NCBI RefSeq assembly: GCF_030936135.1
Contig: NC_082595.1
Coordinates: 106,619,334-106,683,333 of the forward strand
Source of the DNA: Gavia stellata
Taxonomy: Eukaryota; Chordata; Aves; Gaviiformes; Gaviidae
DNA: 64,000 nt
Direction: 5' to 3'
Shown piece by piece: positions 23,042 through 37,807 of the stretch. The notes under the pieces were generated by a model. It had not been told where the DNA came from, made no database searches, and saw nothing but the letters and a program-made list of their open reading frames with translations. Numbering within the stretch: position 1 is the stretch's first letter; each line of letters starts with the position of its first letter. Made by a program: the position numbers and the translations under genes.

Positions 23042-26000
23042 TTATCTTCTAGCCATCATGGAAATGAGGACGATGGTTAAGACAATGGTTCCAGCAATTC
23101 CACCAACTGTCATTCCCAGGATGTTCCCATGGACCTGCCTTGACTGACACCTCTCACCCGTAAAGAAGAAGGCTTGTCCTGATGGGCACCTGGGAAAATA
23201 AAGTACAGATTCACATGGATCAGGGGTTTTATCCTGCCCTATAGGCCCACCTCAAGGTCCTCACACTCACTATCGTGGATGGGCAGCTCCCATTAGAGAG
23301 GTTCACATCACAACATCCCCACCTTGTTTGGAGGCTATTTACATCCCCTGGAAGCATTGCGGAATGGGGTTTCTTTGCCTCCCCTTATGGCTGCTAGGTC
23401 ACTGCAGTGAAGTATTTTGTTCCTACTGTTTCTTGAAAACCTAGTGGCTCAGGCCTCTGAGGTCTGTAGCTCTGAATACTTATTAGCTGCATCATTTGGT
23501 TCAGAAGTCAAGGCAAGCAGGGAAGATGTCCGTGGTACCTGCAGCTTGCTCTCCCTTTCACATTCACACAGACTCCGTCATTCTGGCAAGGGTTTGGGTC
23601 ACACGGGTCTTGCAGATAAGGCAGCCGGTCTTGAACGGGCTCCATGCCCTGGGCTGCTCTCTTCTGCCTTTCAAGAACAAGGCCTTCCATGAAGGCAGAT
23701 TGCTCAGGTTCAACAGGGACTTCTGTGTTATTGAGGTGACTTAGATCTTTTAAAAAAGGAAACAGAGGAGAAAGACATCAGGTAACAGTGAGTGATGCTA
23801 TATGTCGTGTTCTTCATAGCAGGGGCTCACAGGGTGCTGGAGGGTACTCCTTGTCCATTTGCCCTTTACAGAGCTCTTGCGATACCACAGCAAGTTCTGC
23901 ATATTTAAAGCACAAGATAGAAAATAATACTGAAATTATGGTAACTAGTTAGGTAAATCAGTGGTATTCTGTACTTTGAAAAATTATGCCAAGTGTGGCT
24001 GTTCTGTTTGAAAATAAACACAACAGGGATGGCCTTTTAGTGTGTTCAGTGCTTAGAAATGAATATAGCTACTGGTTAGGGTGCTTAAAGGTGTCTAAGA
24101 AGTTCACCTTCAGTAATTCATTGCCATTTAGATTCCTCTGCACTCACAAACAATTCAGACAACATGACCCACCTGAAACTAAGACACAGAAATGCTTTTA
24201 AAAGTTGATGTCCATTAGAAGAGAAGATGACTCAGAGACAGGTGGCAATAGTTACTTGGACATGTGAAAAGAGATATAAAGGATCACCCATTTGTTTTTG
24301 TAAGGAGACTCAGGAAGAGGGTCTTTACCATGAAATTCTGCAAAAATAATGAGGTCGTCATTTTTCAGGAAGCTTCTCCGTCTCATCTGGCTGTGGGATA
24401 TGAAGTTAGTCCACCCCCAGGATACACCTCTATAGCAATTGCATGAGGCATCAAATTTTCCAGTAATTGATGGTTTATCCCATGCTAAGGTTCCATTAGC
24501 ATCTGCAAAGAGAATATGAGTGACAAATAAGAATCACAAAGTTCTGCAGCTGTAGGTATGACATAACTTTTTTGTGCATTACAGTGTTAAAGGGGATTTG
24601 TGCTGTAAAATCAAGTTCAGACCTGAAATGTCCAAACAAATCACAGAGGACTGACAAATTATGGGTGCCAGAAGATCCTTAAATATGGTCTGCGTGAGGA
24701 CTCTTAGTCTATGTGAGGGCATTTAAATTCCACAGCTCCCCTTTTATTGAGGACTAACCAAATGCAAGCTACCTCCTCGTTGTCACCAGCTAAGAGCTCC
24801 CTCCTGCATAAGGACACTTCCTCATGAGTTTTTAAGTACCTATGGTTTACAATCTAGCAGATTTTGTTCATTGCTATGGTTCTGTTAAACATATTCATAC
24901 CTAAGGTTTAAAACCTCCTAGTGAAGAAGTGTGTACTAAACTTCCACTGGAAAAAGTGGAGAGGGACGGAGATTCATCTCTAGTATTTTATTCTGTACCA
25001 AATTCAATATTGTCCTCTTGTACTTATTTCTTTGAATTAACACATCCATGGGGAATCCTAGGGGTGGATGTGGAACCATGGTGCTACATGCCGTATAAAC
25101 CTGGAGTTAAAAGGTGGCCTGTGTCTGAAACAGTTCATAATCTGCACTCTACACCCAGGCAAGCAAGCCGGGCTTCAAATGCTGCAGACTGATCTCACAG
25201 GTGTTTTCAGGTATTTTTGCTTAAATACAGCTACAGTGTGAACCCTGTGCATTCAGACCATGTATGTTCAAGTTAACAAAGCCTCCAAAATGCAGTTTTA
25301 ACTTAAATTATTGTTGATTTAGTAATGGCGTACAGCACCCTGCTGGCATTGCACCATCCTGTGGTAATATGTCACCTATCATAATGGGCAAACCACAGGT
25401 AGAATGGGAATTGCCAGCTTTTAAGACAAGTCTGTATTTAGAGTCAAACTCAGATATCCCAGGGATTGTTCGTAATTGTCGTAATTGTTCATGCGTCATT
25501 TTTCACATTAGATGATCTTTCACAGATAGGAAGTCACACACAGCAAAGTCATACACAGGAAAGTGTCCAAAACTGGAAATGCAGCCAATATTGCCCAACT
25601 CTGAGTCATACACTCAATCCTCTGACTCGGTTTCCTTGGCTTTCATTTTTATCATTCCTCCAGGCAGATAGCACTTACTTGAGATAAGATGGTCTTTGCT
25701 TGTGGTGAAGCTTTTGCTTGAGGACATCCTTTTCAAGACATCAGGGTCCTGGTCCAGCACTGTGAGTATAGCTTGGCGGTTCAGAGCTGGCCACTCCAGA
25801 ACACCATCATTCTCTCCACTGCACAAGTGAAAGGCAACGCGAGTGTAGCCACTGATTCCGGAGTGGGGATGCAAACTTACGCCGAAAGCGTAACCCTCAG
25901 GGCTATAAAACCGAGGGCTTTGAATAACATCACTTGATGCATTTTCGAGGATTTGGCTGAAATTCCGAATGACCCACACAGCTGTGGGACAGGGGGTCTC

Positions 26001-29000
26001 TGTCAGTGAGACATCATCGATAACAATCCCACCAGATGAAGAGCTGGGGTTGCCCTTTAGTCCTTGGAAGAGGTAACGGAACTTCTTCTGAGCGTTGAGG
26101 GTTACGTGGGCAATTTTCCAGTTATAGTCATTATCAGCTTTGGTAAAAGGAAAGAAAAACATTGCCATCAGCATGATTAATGACATTAAGAAGCAGCTTA
26201 TTCCTAGCCATCCATTCCAGCTGCATTTTTAGACAACTGGACCTCTTACAGATTCCTGAGGGCTAGAGATCTTAAGTTGGTATTGTGATTATAATATACT
26301 CACATTGCCTTATCATCTAAATGCATTGAACACATTGTATTAGGAACTCTTCACACATTAGTCGATGACAGTCTCTAGTATGAAGGGCAACAGGCTAAAG
26401 GCCAAGATGCAACAAGTGGACGGGAGTCAAGGACCCAATGCATTAGAATTAACTGTTGCTGCCACTTTTCCAGGGACTCATCCATCCCTGCAAACTGCTG
26501 CAACTTGATATAGGCAGGTTATCACAGGTCTTGGGTTTTGACAACAGAAATGTATAGTGACACAGTGCCTGAATTTGTCCTGTTTAGCAAAATCACCCAA
26601 AGTGGGAACTGAGTTCACTTTTCCAAAACTGCATATGTTTTTATATTTCCAACCATATAAAAATCAGGCTGAGATTCTTATTGACTGCAGGTGAGCACAG
26701 GTATTTAGACCTGGACAGCTCACTGTTAGATCATATAACAGCCAGTGGAGATCTAGTCAGTTGATTTCCAGCAGAGTTTGGGGTCCCTCTTAATCACTGA
26801 GTGTAACATAACATTATTAGGAGCATTGTGACTTCTGCTGTGGAGCACCTACATTACGTTATTACAACCCACAGTTTCACTGCTAAATGTCCTCATGTAA
26901 TACCAAAATCCTTAGCTAGATTGCAAGATATTCTGGTAGCTTCGGGAAAATCTTCTGATTTCTGAGCCAATCCACTGCATTCATGGACTCAGTAAGACAA
27001 CTCTTCCTCCTCCAATATGCTATATATTCCTCATATCTTCAGCATTACCTTGAAAGGTTTGAATTTTCCTCATCTTGCGAACATTTCCAGTGCCATCATC
27101 CTCTTTAAGCCAGATGATCAGCTTGTCAGAAAGGCTTCCTGTGATCTTATAGAAGAACTGGAGGCACTGCTGAGTTCTCTTTGGATAAAGGATTCGAGAC
27201 TCTAGGATTGCCACTTCATCTGCCTTGCCAGAGCTGGTGCTGAAGTACATGAAGTAGCCAGCATCTGTGAAGAAAGTGTAGAGTGTCACTGTCCCTTCCC
27301 AGATTTCCTGCTAGCTGCATGGTGTAAATTTATCATTTCAACTCTTTTTATCAATTTATCAATTTATCTTTCAAAACTCTTTTAGTAGGCATAAGCGTAG
27401 TACTTAACATGAATGGTAGAGGAAACGGTATATGATAACCATCCAAGACAGACCAGGATAAGGACAGGACTAATAGTTTAGCATATATATGGAACTCATT
27501 GCTGGCACCTTATGTCAGTTTTGCATTAGTTGGTCTAGTTGGAAGTTGGATGCCTCAGGGATGTCAGAGATATGACAGGGGATTCAGTGCTGACTGCAAG
27601 TAACTAGTAGAAATATTTTTTTCTTGATTTATATTGAAGATAATCTAAAGATGAGATCTTAGAGATCATATGCTATATTACCTTTTAAAGAGTAAAATAA
27701 TTTCTTATCAGTGATGAAGATAATAAAAAAGGCTTGGACACAGAACTAGCACTCTCCTGACCTTGGACATGAAGAAGATCTTATTCACAGCTTGTCCAAA
27801 GGCTTTTCAAAACTCAGCTTCTCAGTTTGGGGAAATTATTTAAGAATTCCTGCCCCTCTAGTTTAGCTTCCCTCTAACATTTTCTGAAGTGTTCTTTACT
27901 TTAGATTTGAAATGTCTACTTTTATCCTTATATTTACAAGGATTCACCATTTGCACATGTATCTTATCTTGGTATCACACGGACTTGTCATGTTTTATCT
28001 GTATTGCATTGCTCTTTCGTTATTCATTATAGCCTATGATTAAATTAACAAGTGAAATTCTTTTAGCTATTGTGTGAAAGCTTCCTCTGTTGGGGGCTGC
28101 GTTCTTGGACTCTTGTCCAAGCTAACATCTAGGGCATCATCAGTTAAACCTGCAGCTGCATAAACACAGTATAGCCTCCTGCATGGTTAGTGGAGCTGTT
28201 TGAGTTGTTCTTTTTATCATGTTTGCTCTATCCATGTCAGGGGAGTATTCTCCATTACCTCCCACATGGTAGCAATGCTTCGAACTCATACCCATAGAAA
28301 CCTTGCCAAAGATACCTAATTGCTTTATGCGCGTGTATGACACTTCACCATAAGTTAAATTTAAGTATGTTAAACGTGAGTATGATCACTGTTGCTCCAA
28401 GTGAGAAACAGGGCTGTGAGCCTCATTCAGGTGCCTGAATTTGTTGTTGAACTTATTATGGTATCAAACCCCAAGATGATCTAGACTCTACCTCCTTTTT
28501 GATAAGAAGGTCAAATAAAGGCAACATTAAGCACTTATGGCAATTAGACTATGGCCTGAGCAGACTTCAGCGTGGGGATACAGGGGTCAAATCTAGAGCC
28601 AGGCTGCCAGCTCCTCTCTGAAAGTTAGGCTATACTTTCCCTCCTTCAGTTTAGCCAGTAATAAGTCAAAAACCCAAGAAGTCAAAACTGTTTGGGCAAA
28701 ATAGGATCCATCTGTGTTAGAAACCTAAAATTTGCCCCCCCTTGAGTTGACTGCAGAACCAATTCTCCAAAAATGTCTAAATTCCTGGTGGAGTCAATGA
28801 CGCTTTGAAGGTGTCCAAAAGGAGAGGCACTCCCTACTCATGAAATTCATTTAGACACTCTGGAGATCCTCAGAGGCACTTACTCCTCTCCATTAACTCT
28901 TCAGATAACGATGATATTTATTTTGTACTGAGCCACTAGATGCTAAAGCCTAAGTGCAAGTTAAGTGCTTACTTCAGATAGATTGGATTTTACCTGATAA

Positions 29001-32000
29001 TCTCAAACAACTCAGCTGAATTTTTTTTCAGTTACAATTATACTATATGGGAAAAAAAAGGAGAGAAAGAATGAAAAAATGTCAGATGAGGGTTAGGAGC
29101 ATGTACTTCTAGAAGCTGTCAGATGGTTTTCTTGAGTTATACTGCATTCTTGGACCTGATGGACAAGTACCAGCATTATAAGAGGTTGAGGATCTGTTCT
29201 TTCCAGTGGGTGGGTCACACAAGGGGAATAGTCTACTCCTGAGTGCAGCAAGTCAAATTTTTCCTTTATCAAAGAGTAACAAAGCACAACTAAATGTGCT
29301 TCAGGCCAGGATTCCTTCACTCTGTACTTAGGCAAAATTTACCACAAAAGTCACTTTTTTTTGGAAGTCTGTAGTAGCTTTCCCTGTCTAAATAATGACA
29401 AATCAGGCCCACGCTTTTCAGAACTCCCTGTTGAGATTTAATCTTTATTCTCACTTGTAAGCTAGCACCCTGCGATGGTGACTGGGGCTGATTCCACCCT
29501 TTTTGAGATTTTCTTCCTTGGAAAAATGGAAAAATTACCATGTGAAAAAGAAAATTATCCCTAAACTCCTATCAGAAAATACTTTGCAACTTTATTCCGC
29601 CTCCAGAACCAGTACTACTCAAGCTTAACTTATCATTCACTTTGCAAATACATTTATGAGTGGTGTTTCATTCCTATCATAGGGTAACATAACTCTTACT
29701 CAGACTTTGGAAGTTGCAGTAAATCCTTTTCCAGGTTATATTTAAAAAGCCTCTAGTTAAGATTGTTCTTTGTCCCCTTTTATCTTGCTGGTGTGGAGAA
29801 CATTCCACTATGTTGAAAAAGTTTAGTGAGGGCACGAGTGCAACCATAAACTCATGCTCACAGGGCCAAGACACGTGAAAAAAAAAAGGGCTTTTTGCTT
29901 AACTAGAAACATTATGACTCGGACATTTGCTGGGTAGTGTCTTCAACACGATCATTTAATTCTGTGTTTGCAGAGTAGCCAGTGCTGGGTTTTTTCAAGG
30001 GTTGACTACCATGACAGGTTCAGAGAAGTTCTTAAAGATACTGTGTTTAAAGCACACAGACTGATACGGCCATGCACAAGGGAACGTTACTCCAGCTAAC
30101 ACCTTTTCCATAGCAAAGTGTTCGGTCACTTCGTTTTACCTCTACAGCGCCCAGAAAGTGTGTGGTCTTCCTGCCCTGTAGCACCGCTTTGTTGATGGAC
30201 CCAGTCTAGATCATCTCTGGTGCCCTGAATCATGCCGCAGATATTTTCAAACTCAAAAGAACACTGGTCCAAAAAAGTGTGAGTTGAAGCTGAAAAAAAA
30301 TGCACACATGGTTACCTCCAAACAAAATACCTCAAAAAAAACCCAAAAAAACAAACCAACAAAATTTCTGCTCTCATTTTGGGGTGTTTGTTTACACTAG
30401 TATAGATGTAATGTAGAGAAGACTTAACCCACTGCAGATGTGAGCCCAAAGACTCAGAAGAGGAAGAGTTTTATTCCTGGAAGGATTTCCTGCATAAAGA
30501 TACCAACACTTGACCGCTTTGCAGAAGGTTAACCTCTCACGCTGCAGCTGAAGCACAGTGACTGGTGGTAGCTGGTTTTGTGCCTGCTTGTAAGCCTTGG
30601 AAAGACAAGTCATTTTGTGAACAGCAGTGGTGTTGCATTTAACCATTCCTCTGCTGGAGGTTATTGTTCTCCATGGCTCACTTGTCTGCTTGATGAGTAT
30701 GAGCACTGTTTAATTCATTTCAACCCAGTTACCTTAGGCCAGTTAGGCTGACTTTGCCTGCAAATTGATGCTTCTGTTGACAGATCCATGGAGACAATAA
30801 CTTCTCGCTAACAATCACACGTGGTGATAACATCTTCAACCAGCTTAGCAACCAACTAGACATTGTCGGACTCCAGACTTGCCAATCTCAGGTGCAAAAT
30901 AATCTAATTAAGATTGCAAGTCAGTAAAAGAGGACAAAGTACAGTTGCATTCAGCTCACAAAAGCACAGTGAAGCTGCCCACACACCAGCAGAATACAAC
31001 CACATGTCTGAACCCCCAGGAGCAACATGGAAGAAAAGATGTGAATGGAATGACTTTCATTGACTAATTGAACTGTTGCAAAAGTAATAACAGTGGCAGA
31101 GCCAAAGAGAAGGATGAGGAGGGAGTAAACAGTCTGGGTCTCTACACCACAGGCCCTCTCCCATACCACCTCAAGAGCACCCAAGAAGAGTTTTTGTGGT
31201 TTTAGAGACATAAGGGAGGTAAACCAGCCAGGCTTAAGTATAAACAAAGAAACAGTTTGCCATGGTTAAATTATGACTTACTGCAGTTATACATGCGATT
31301 CAGTCTTTCCAGGTCAATGGCACTGAGGTCTAGACGTTGTCCAATTACGTTATCAAATTCTGGTATCTTCGCTGTGATTGTGGGGATGTTTTCATTTTTG
31401 TTAAATGACAATGGTTCATAGTGCATCACTGATTCGTAGTCATAGGGGGTGTTCAGATCAGTGATGAAGCCATCATCGTACTTCAGAAAATTGTGCTCTT
31501 TGCCTGGTAAAAAAAAAGCAAAGTGCTCCGTTTTTAGAGAAATTGGAGAGGAAATGGCTTTAGCACAGCCCCTTGGATACAGTTTTCTGAGGCAGAATTT
31601 ATATATTCAAAAGCAATTACTTTACAATAAAATATTCAAATTTAGCAAGATTTGTTTATGAAGTAATTTGGACAACAAAGCAGTGTCTTTAGATTGCAGT
31701 TCTGCACCCTCACATGTGACTTCAATGTAAGTTCAAAATCAAATATCAATGAGCTATAAAGAATGGGATATATAGGAGGTCAGATTAGATGGTCTAATAG
31801 TAAGGATCCATTAGCAAGGATTAAGCTTAAGGATTAATGCATTCCATTCCAGAGCCTGTGAACATTGATGCAAATGTTTCCCAGGATATTAGATCATATA
31901 TGAACAGGGAGAGGCCCTGGAGCCCTCCGCTCATTAAGGTGTGACAGTCCTGGAGTGCCTCCAGGTTCTGTTCTTCTTTGAAGCAAAGAATACATTAGGA

Positions 32001-35000
32001 ATCTGTGAAAAAATGATATTTTTACCCTAGATTGACAATATTGCTGTGATATTTCTGTTGAAACGTCTTTTGGAAACATGTTTCTCATGGTTTCTTAGAG
32101 AAAGTAATGAGGTCACATCGTTTAGTGAAGACAGTAACAATAATATAGAGATAAATAAAAATAAAGTTTTTCATTATGAAGGTGCCTGCTAGGGCAGAGA
32201 GAGGGAGTCATTTCACGTACTTTGGTATGGAAGTGAAGAGAGATTGCCAGCATTTCCAACTACAAATCTTTTCAGAATATTTGGCATTTGCTCTCCAAGA
32301 CGAAATATCACATGACTGTGCTTAGTGGGTAATTACATCTTCTCTGTGTAAAGGCTGCCCTTCCCTTCTGCAAGTCCATTATGGGTGCAAAGTTCTTCAG
32401 TCCAAGGCTTGAGATGGTATAAGAGCTTGGGATTGTTTTCTTACAGATATTGAATTGCACCTTTTATCAAAAAGGGTGAGAATCTTGCTAATTAAGTGCT
32501 ATCACTTTTTATAGCTGGGGACAAATTCTTGGCAGGACACAGGCATGTGTAATGACGTTGGGTTTTAAGATCATTACCAGGCAAAGGGTAAATTCTATGT
32601 GTTTTTAAAAGAAATAAACCACACAGTGAGGAGGATATTTCATTAGTCTGTCTTGTGTGTTTTCTCTGAAGTCTAATAGACTTACTAGCTTTTCTGTCAA
32701 CAGCAACATGAATAGGAGATCTCTTCTCTCATCAGCCTGCTAGCTGCATTGCAGTTTATGAAAATGCATTATGGCAAAAACTGCTACCGTGCTATTAAGT
32801 TTGGGATTACAGATCACTAATGTGGGAACAGATGTGTGTGTGCGCGTGCGCACACACACACATACAGAGCACAATCGTATCAGCCTCATTTCCCTTTAGG
32901 GGAGCAAACATCTTTCAAATGGCTTCAGTAGAATTTTTCTACTTAATGAATTGGCCTAACTGGAAAACGACAGTTTATAGTATGGCTAGAAAACTACAGA
33001 ATATAGGAATTGACTATAATGATATCAGACCAACCCCAGGACTTCATTCAGAATAGTGTTACACTGAAGTCCATCATACGTATCATTTTTTTGGTGTCCC
33101 AGATTTGTGGCTACTAAGTACACCACAGATAAGTTGAGAGGATTCAACGACACATTTTTTGGGGAAAAAAAAAACGAATGCATGGAGAACTGACACTATT
33201 TTGTCAAGCTTTTCAGTACCTCTGCCCGTCACGGAGCTCGCAATAGTGCATTTTAAGTAAATTGTAAGTCTTTTTGCTTTGGAGGTGGTTAGTTACAGTG
33301 CACAGCAAAAAGGGGCCCAAAAGTCAGCGTCTAGATGCTATTATCATCATCTTTATCACCATGATTCAAGATGAGACCAAGTTAGTAATAAAGTGAATTT
33401 GTTTTAGTGCTGTTCATAACAATGAAAATGATGGTCTGCAAAATCAATATCCACATCCCACCTACTGCTCAGCCACCCTAAAAGAGACTACACTTACAGG
33501 GTAGAGGCAAGTAGGAATGCACATGGCTGTTCAACTCGGAGCAATTTAAAATATCAGGTACTACTCTTAGACATCACCAGAAATTGCTTGTACCAGCAGT
33601 TCTTATCTATCCAGAAGAGAACACAGTGCTCCGTGAATCTTGTTCCTTTCTGATGACTATTTTGCATGTATTTTTCACTTATTTGCAAAGATGGTGAGTA
33701 CATAACCCTGGAGACTGAAGTGATCAGTTTGTCCACGCAGAGCATGAGCAATGGCAGGGCAACTTTGCTGCATTGGCACCATCACTGACATCGCAAAGGA
33801 CCACCACTGGGAACAAGAGTTTAGACTTGATGTCTTTGCTAGCATGCCTTTCAGAACTTGTTATAGACTCGCATTCACTCTTTTTCAAATATGCCATCAT
33901 TAAGTAGTACAGAACCAGACCTCACAGGAGACAGCAGGAGAAACTGCCTATGGACCAGGGGGACTGTGGGGAGTTTGCTGAAACTCAAAGCCACTGAATC
34001 TGATGATACTCAATCTGAAGGCAAGAACCTGCAGAGACACACTGGGCATGAGAGAGAAGGATAGAGCCCTATTTTATGTGTCTCATCTGATCTAATCAAT
34101 TTGAGGCTTCTTCATGTACAAAGTAAATCTTTCCAGTTTCAGGAAAGCCTGAATCTCTGAGTATAAAAACCTTTCAGATTTTGAGAGGACTTTTGATTGA
34201 AGAAGAGCCAACTCAAAGCTCACTATCCCAGTAAGTTTACAATTTGCATTACACGGCAAGAGAAAACAGACTCATAGAGAGGGGAAGCAATTTGTTCAAA
34301 ATCAGAGAGCAGACCAGTCCTGGAGCCAAGGAGAAATAAAGTCCTCTGACTTCCAAGCAGGGCCTCTCTCTTCTGGACTTAGGGAGTCTCTTTGAACAGA
34401 GAAGTTGTATCAAAATCCTGCTACATCTACAGATTAATTTACAGTGGTCTCAGGTGTGGCCCAGTGTTTCTAAAATCGTATCTTTAAGAAGGTGTTAAAA
34501 TCTAGGAGGGAAAATAAGATACCAATGAATCTGTACTTTACAAAATCTGACCTGAAGGTCAAAACCCACCTGTAATAATTTCATCCCACCAGATCGTCAC
34601 ATAGTCATCCCGGTCCATCCTCGACTGCTCATGGTAAAATCCTAAAGCATGCAAGATCTCGTGTTCCACAATCGCTCTGTAGTCACACCCTGCCCCAATA
34701 GAAAGGTTCTGTCCAGTCTGCAGGTCCCCCACCATGGACCAGCACCTGAGAAAGAGAGAGACCTTACTGTCTGTTAAGTAGAGTTTTCTTCTCTGCATTT
34801 AAGTTCTCAGTCTGCTCACTGGATCTAAAGTAATATCAAAAAAGGTTTAAATATAAAAGGTGTAACATAAATCGTTATTTAGATGCTGACCAGATGCCTT
34901 AATCTCTACAGATATCTACTCTGAAAGCAGATTAAGCCCCAAAAACATACTCACTATCACTTGCATGAGGCCAGCATTTTACTTACCCTCTATGTTAAGA

Positions 35001-37758
35001 CAAGCTCACCCCTGATTTTTGAGATCCACAGTTTAGTCTTATATCAGCTGCCATTTTGCTAAGAAATGTGCCAAGAAGCATAATACATACATAGAAACAG
35101 TGAACTCGCCAAGGCAGACTGAGCTTTTTTGCAATCACTTGGGCTGGAGAAAGGATCTAGAAGGATTTAGAATAGCAGCATTTGGTCCTTTTTAACAGCA
35201 ACTATGCAATGCATTGGCCATAGGTATGAAATGACGTTTTTCTGTGAGGGCCCAGCACCTCATCCATGACTCAGCAGAAGTTAACCATGACTGAGGAGGA
35301 AAGGAGCTCCTTAACCAATTCACTGGGAACTTTTTAGGGTAGCCCAAGGGTGATGTGGGAAGACTGCTAAAGAGCATCTGCTTGGACTGTGGCTTCATTT
35401 GCACATCACAAAACAGTGTCGGGTTGAGTTTGTTGAAGGAACTTTGAACACACTAGTGCAGGTACTGAAAACAAAGAGCTTGAGCCTATGGTCTCTTGAA
35501 TAGCTGCTACCAGGGTGTTTCCAGTACCAGGCTCTTCTGCACTTACTTGTCAAAAATCGTGATGCTTGCAGTCTTGTAAGAGAAGTGTCTTATTACCCAA
35601 GGAAGAGCTGAGGACAGAAATATCAGTGCCTATAGGCCTTTATGAAGTTCTGGGAGAACAAGAAATATTCACAGCTGATATAGTAAGAAGATTTTTGTGC
35701 TCTTCTGGATGGTCTTTCAAAACATGTTTAGATGTAGGAAATAAAATAAAAATTTGCAGTTCCTGGAAAACCTACATCTCTGACTATAAAACACTTTCAG
35801 ATTTGGAGAGGACTTTTCATTAAAGAAGAGCCACCTCAAAACCGTAGCAATATTACAATAAACTGGCTTCCCATAGATTTTTTTTGATCTGTCTTCCAAA
35901 GATTTCAAAACCTAAATTCTGGCTATTCACATCCTTGGTAAGTTAAAAGGATGTACGTGGGGGTCATTACACCCACCACTGAAATGGAAAACAACCCTAG
36001 GTAGGAAAGGGGACGCAGTTGAAGAAAACTCAGCGATGCTGGGGTTCACCTCACCAAAGAGTAACCATCCAAAGATCAGATGCCTATTCCAAGTTCATTA
36101 TCCAAATATCCTCTGCAGCCAGCACAGGGAGGCAGCCGCTTCCAAGCTCTGTGTCTAAGAAGGTAAGATGGGTTGCTTTCTCGGTGGCCTCTTTTTCTCT
36201 GCTGACAACAGACTTAGACTAAACTTTTAGACTGCTGAAGTCAGATGGAATGAATTCCCAACTGATTCTATACAGCAAAACTAAACAGAAACTGATATAA
36301 CCCTTACCCGCTTTCTTTTCTGAAAAATATGTAGGTTCTCTCTCCTTCATATGGCTTGAAATCAATGCAAGACTTAAGACGGAACATTTCAAATGCTTGG
36401 AGAATGACTCCTTTGGCATTCAGATCTGGAAAGCATACATCAGGAAAGCACCTTTAACACACTGCAGATTATTCACCCTGGAGAGATAAGGTATGCACAC
36501 AGATATAGACATGGGACCAAAAGAAAAATTATTTAATTTGGTTAAATTGCATTTTGTTATGATAGCTGTAGAAGAAGTAGAAGAAAAAAAATCATTTTGA
36601 TATAAAGGAGCAATCGTTATCACAGTGACTCCAGTGCAAATAAGGATTGGAGCTAAAATCTGAATAAAGTAACTGCATTACCTAGGCTATCACCCAGAAT
36701 ATATGGAATGGGGAACTTCCATCTGTAAGTCTCATTTCTTAGGGCGTTTCGCTGATTTCGCTGAAAAAGGAAATGACAGATGGTGATGCATCTGTTGTAG
36801 GGATATGGGCTGATTTGTACAAAAATTACAATTAGGACAAATGATAGATACAGGGTTTTGAATTACTTACAGGGAGCAAGATATCACCCTGAAAGAGATC
36901 CAGTCCAGCAGCTGAAAAGAAATTTTATGAAAGATAATGTAAATCACAGAATCACAGAATCACTACAGTTGGAAAAGACCTGTAAGATCATCAAGTCCAA
37001 CCATCAACCAACACCCCCATGCCCATTAAACCATGTCCCACAATGCCTCATCCACACATTCCTTGGACACCTCCAGTGATGGTGACTCCACCACTTCCCT
37101 GGGCAGCTTATTCCAGTGTGTCACCACTCTCTCAGTAAAGAAATTTTTCCTAATATCCAGCCTGAATACAGCATGTCACTGCCTTAACACCGGCGGTCTG
37201 TCCAAACTTCAGAAGTGAAAGACCTCTGCATCCCTTGTTCACATAGGGTTACAGTCCTAAGATTCATGCATCATAGCCAAAGGAAGGTAATTCAGAGCTC
37301 ACTTAACTATATTTCTCGTGTTACCACGAACCTGACCATCAGCCACCCACGTCTTTTTTACAATACTGAAAATTCAGCATTTTGCTCACAATTTTTCAGG
37401 CCTTATGAGAATCTAGACATGAACTCACCTAAGTTTATGTCTGGAATGTCTCTGATTATCTCACCAGCGTCAGCATCTGCTGTTGCAAGACAGAAAAAAT
37501 GTTGTGTGTTCAGATGTGGCGGCACACAGCAAGGAAAAGTAAATGCTTCAAAGCTCAAAAGAGTTCACAGAGCACTTACCAGCTTCACTGGAGAGGTGCC
37601 TGACCTGAAAGAGAATAAAATACAACCAGTATAAGGTATGAGATGTCTCTGGGCTGAAAGGAGCCTGTAGAAATCAGGTTTCTACTTACAGAGACTGGAG
37701 TGCCATACACATAACATAATAGAAGTGCTAGGCAGAACAGGAAGGTGCTGGAGCCCAT
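23042..37758 (-). CDS. MEP1A: MEP1A, meprin A subunit alpha, complete (14 exons, 711 aa)
   Basis: Secreted or brush-border astacin-family zinc endopeptidase. Exons 5'>3': 37758-37690, 37604-37580, 37479-37429, 36911-36871, 36760-36682, 36425-36308, 34745-34570, 31503-31282, 30289-30140, 27264-27049, 26137-25679, 24502-24329, 23746-23539, 23189-23042; all GT/AG and in phase, no internal stop. Domains by residue: signal peptide 1-20, propeptide to about 66, astacin to 260, MAM about 268-432, MATH/TRAF about 435-590, intervening segment, EGF about 640-677, one TM helix (about 685-708), tail ARR. The zinc motif [12 protein letters not shown] is at residues 156-167 (34663-34628), and the Met-turn SVMHY at 211-215 supplies the Tyr ligand. 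RQKR at 620-623 is a furin site, as in mammalian alpha subunits that are released. Human MEP1A is 746 residues. It converges with ADGRF5, as in human. The start is the first ATG after a TATA-like box and opens a clean signal peptide. Confidence 0.95.
32833..32860. repeat. Alternating purine-pyrimidine palindrome, 13-bp arms
   Basis: TGTGTGTGTGCGC at 32833-32845 is the exact reverse complement of GCGCACACACACA at 32848-32860, with only GT between. The alternating tract runs to about 32862. It lies in the MEP1A intron between the exons ending at 34570 and starting at 31503. Confidence 0.9.
36942..37171 (-). mobile_element. Short CR1 LINE fragment, antisense
   Basis: It starts with tandem CACAGAAT units and GTTGGAAAAGACCTGTAAG and ends abruptly after TAATATCCAGCCTGAA. 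Only about 230 bases of the CR1 3' end are present. It lies in MEP1A intron 3, between exons 3 and 4. Confidence 0.9.
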
Positions 37759-37800
37759 TTTTGCAATGAAAAAGGAAGCTGGTCCCTCTCATCTCTTGCA

Positions 37801-37807
37801 ATATATA
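37801..37807 (-). promoter_or_regulatory. TATA box of MEP1A
   Basis: On the minus strand the sequence CCCTATATATTGC lies about 43-50 bases upstream of the MEP1A ATG (37758), leaving room for a short 5' UTR. A TATA promoter without a CpG island suits a tissue-restricted gene. Confidence 0.6.
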
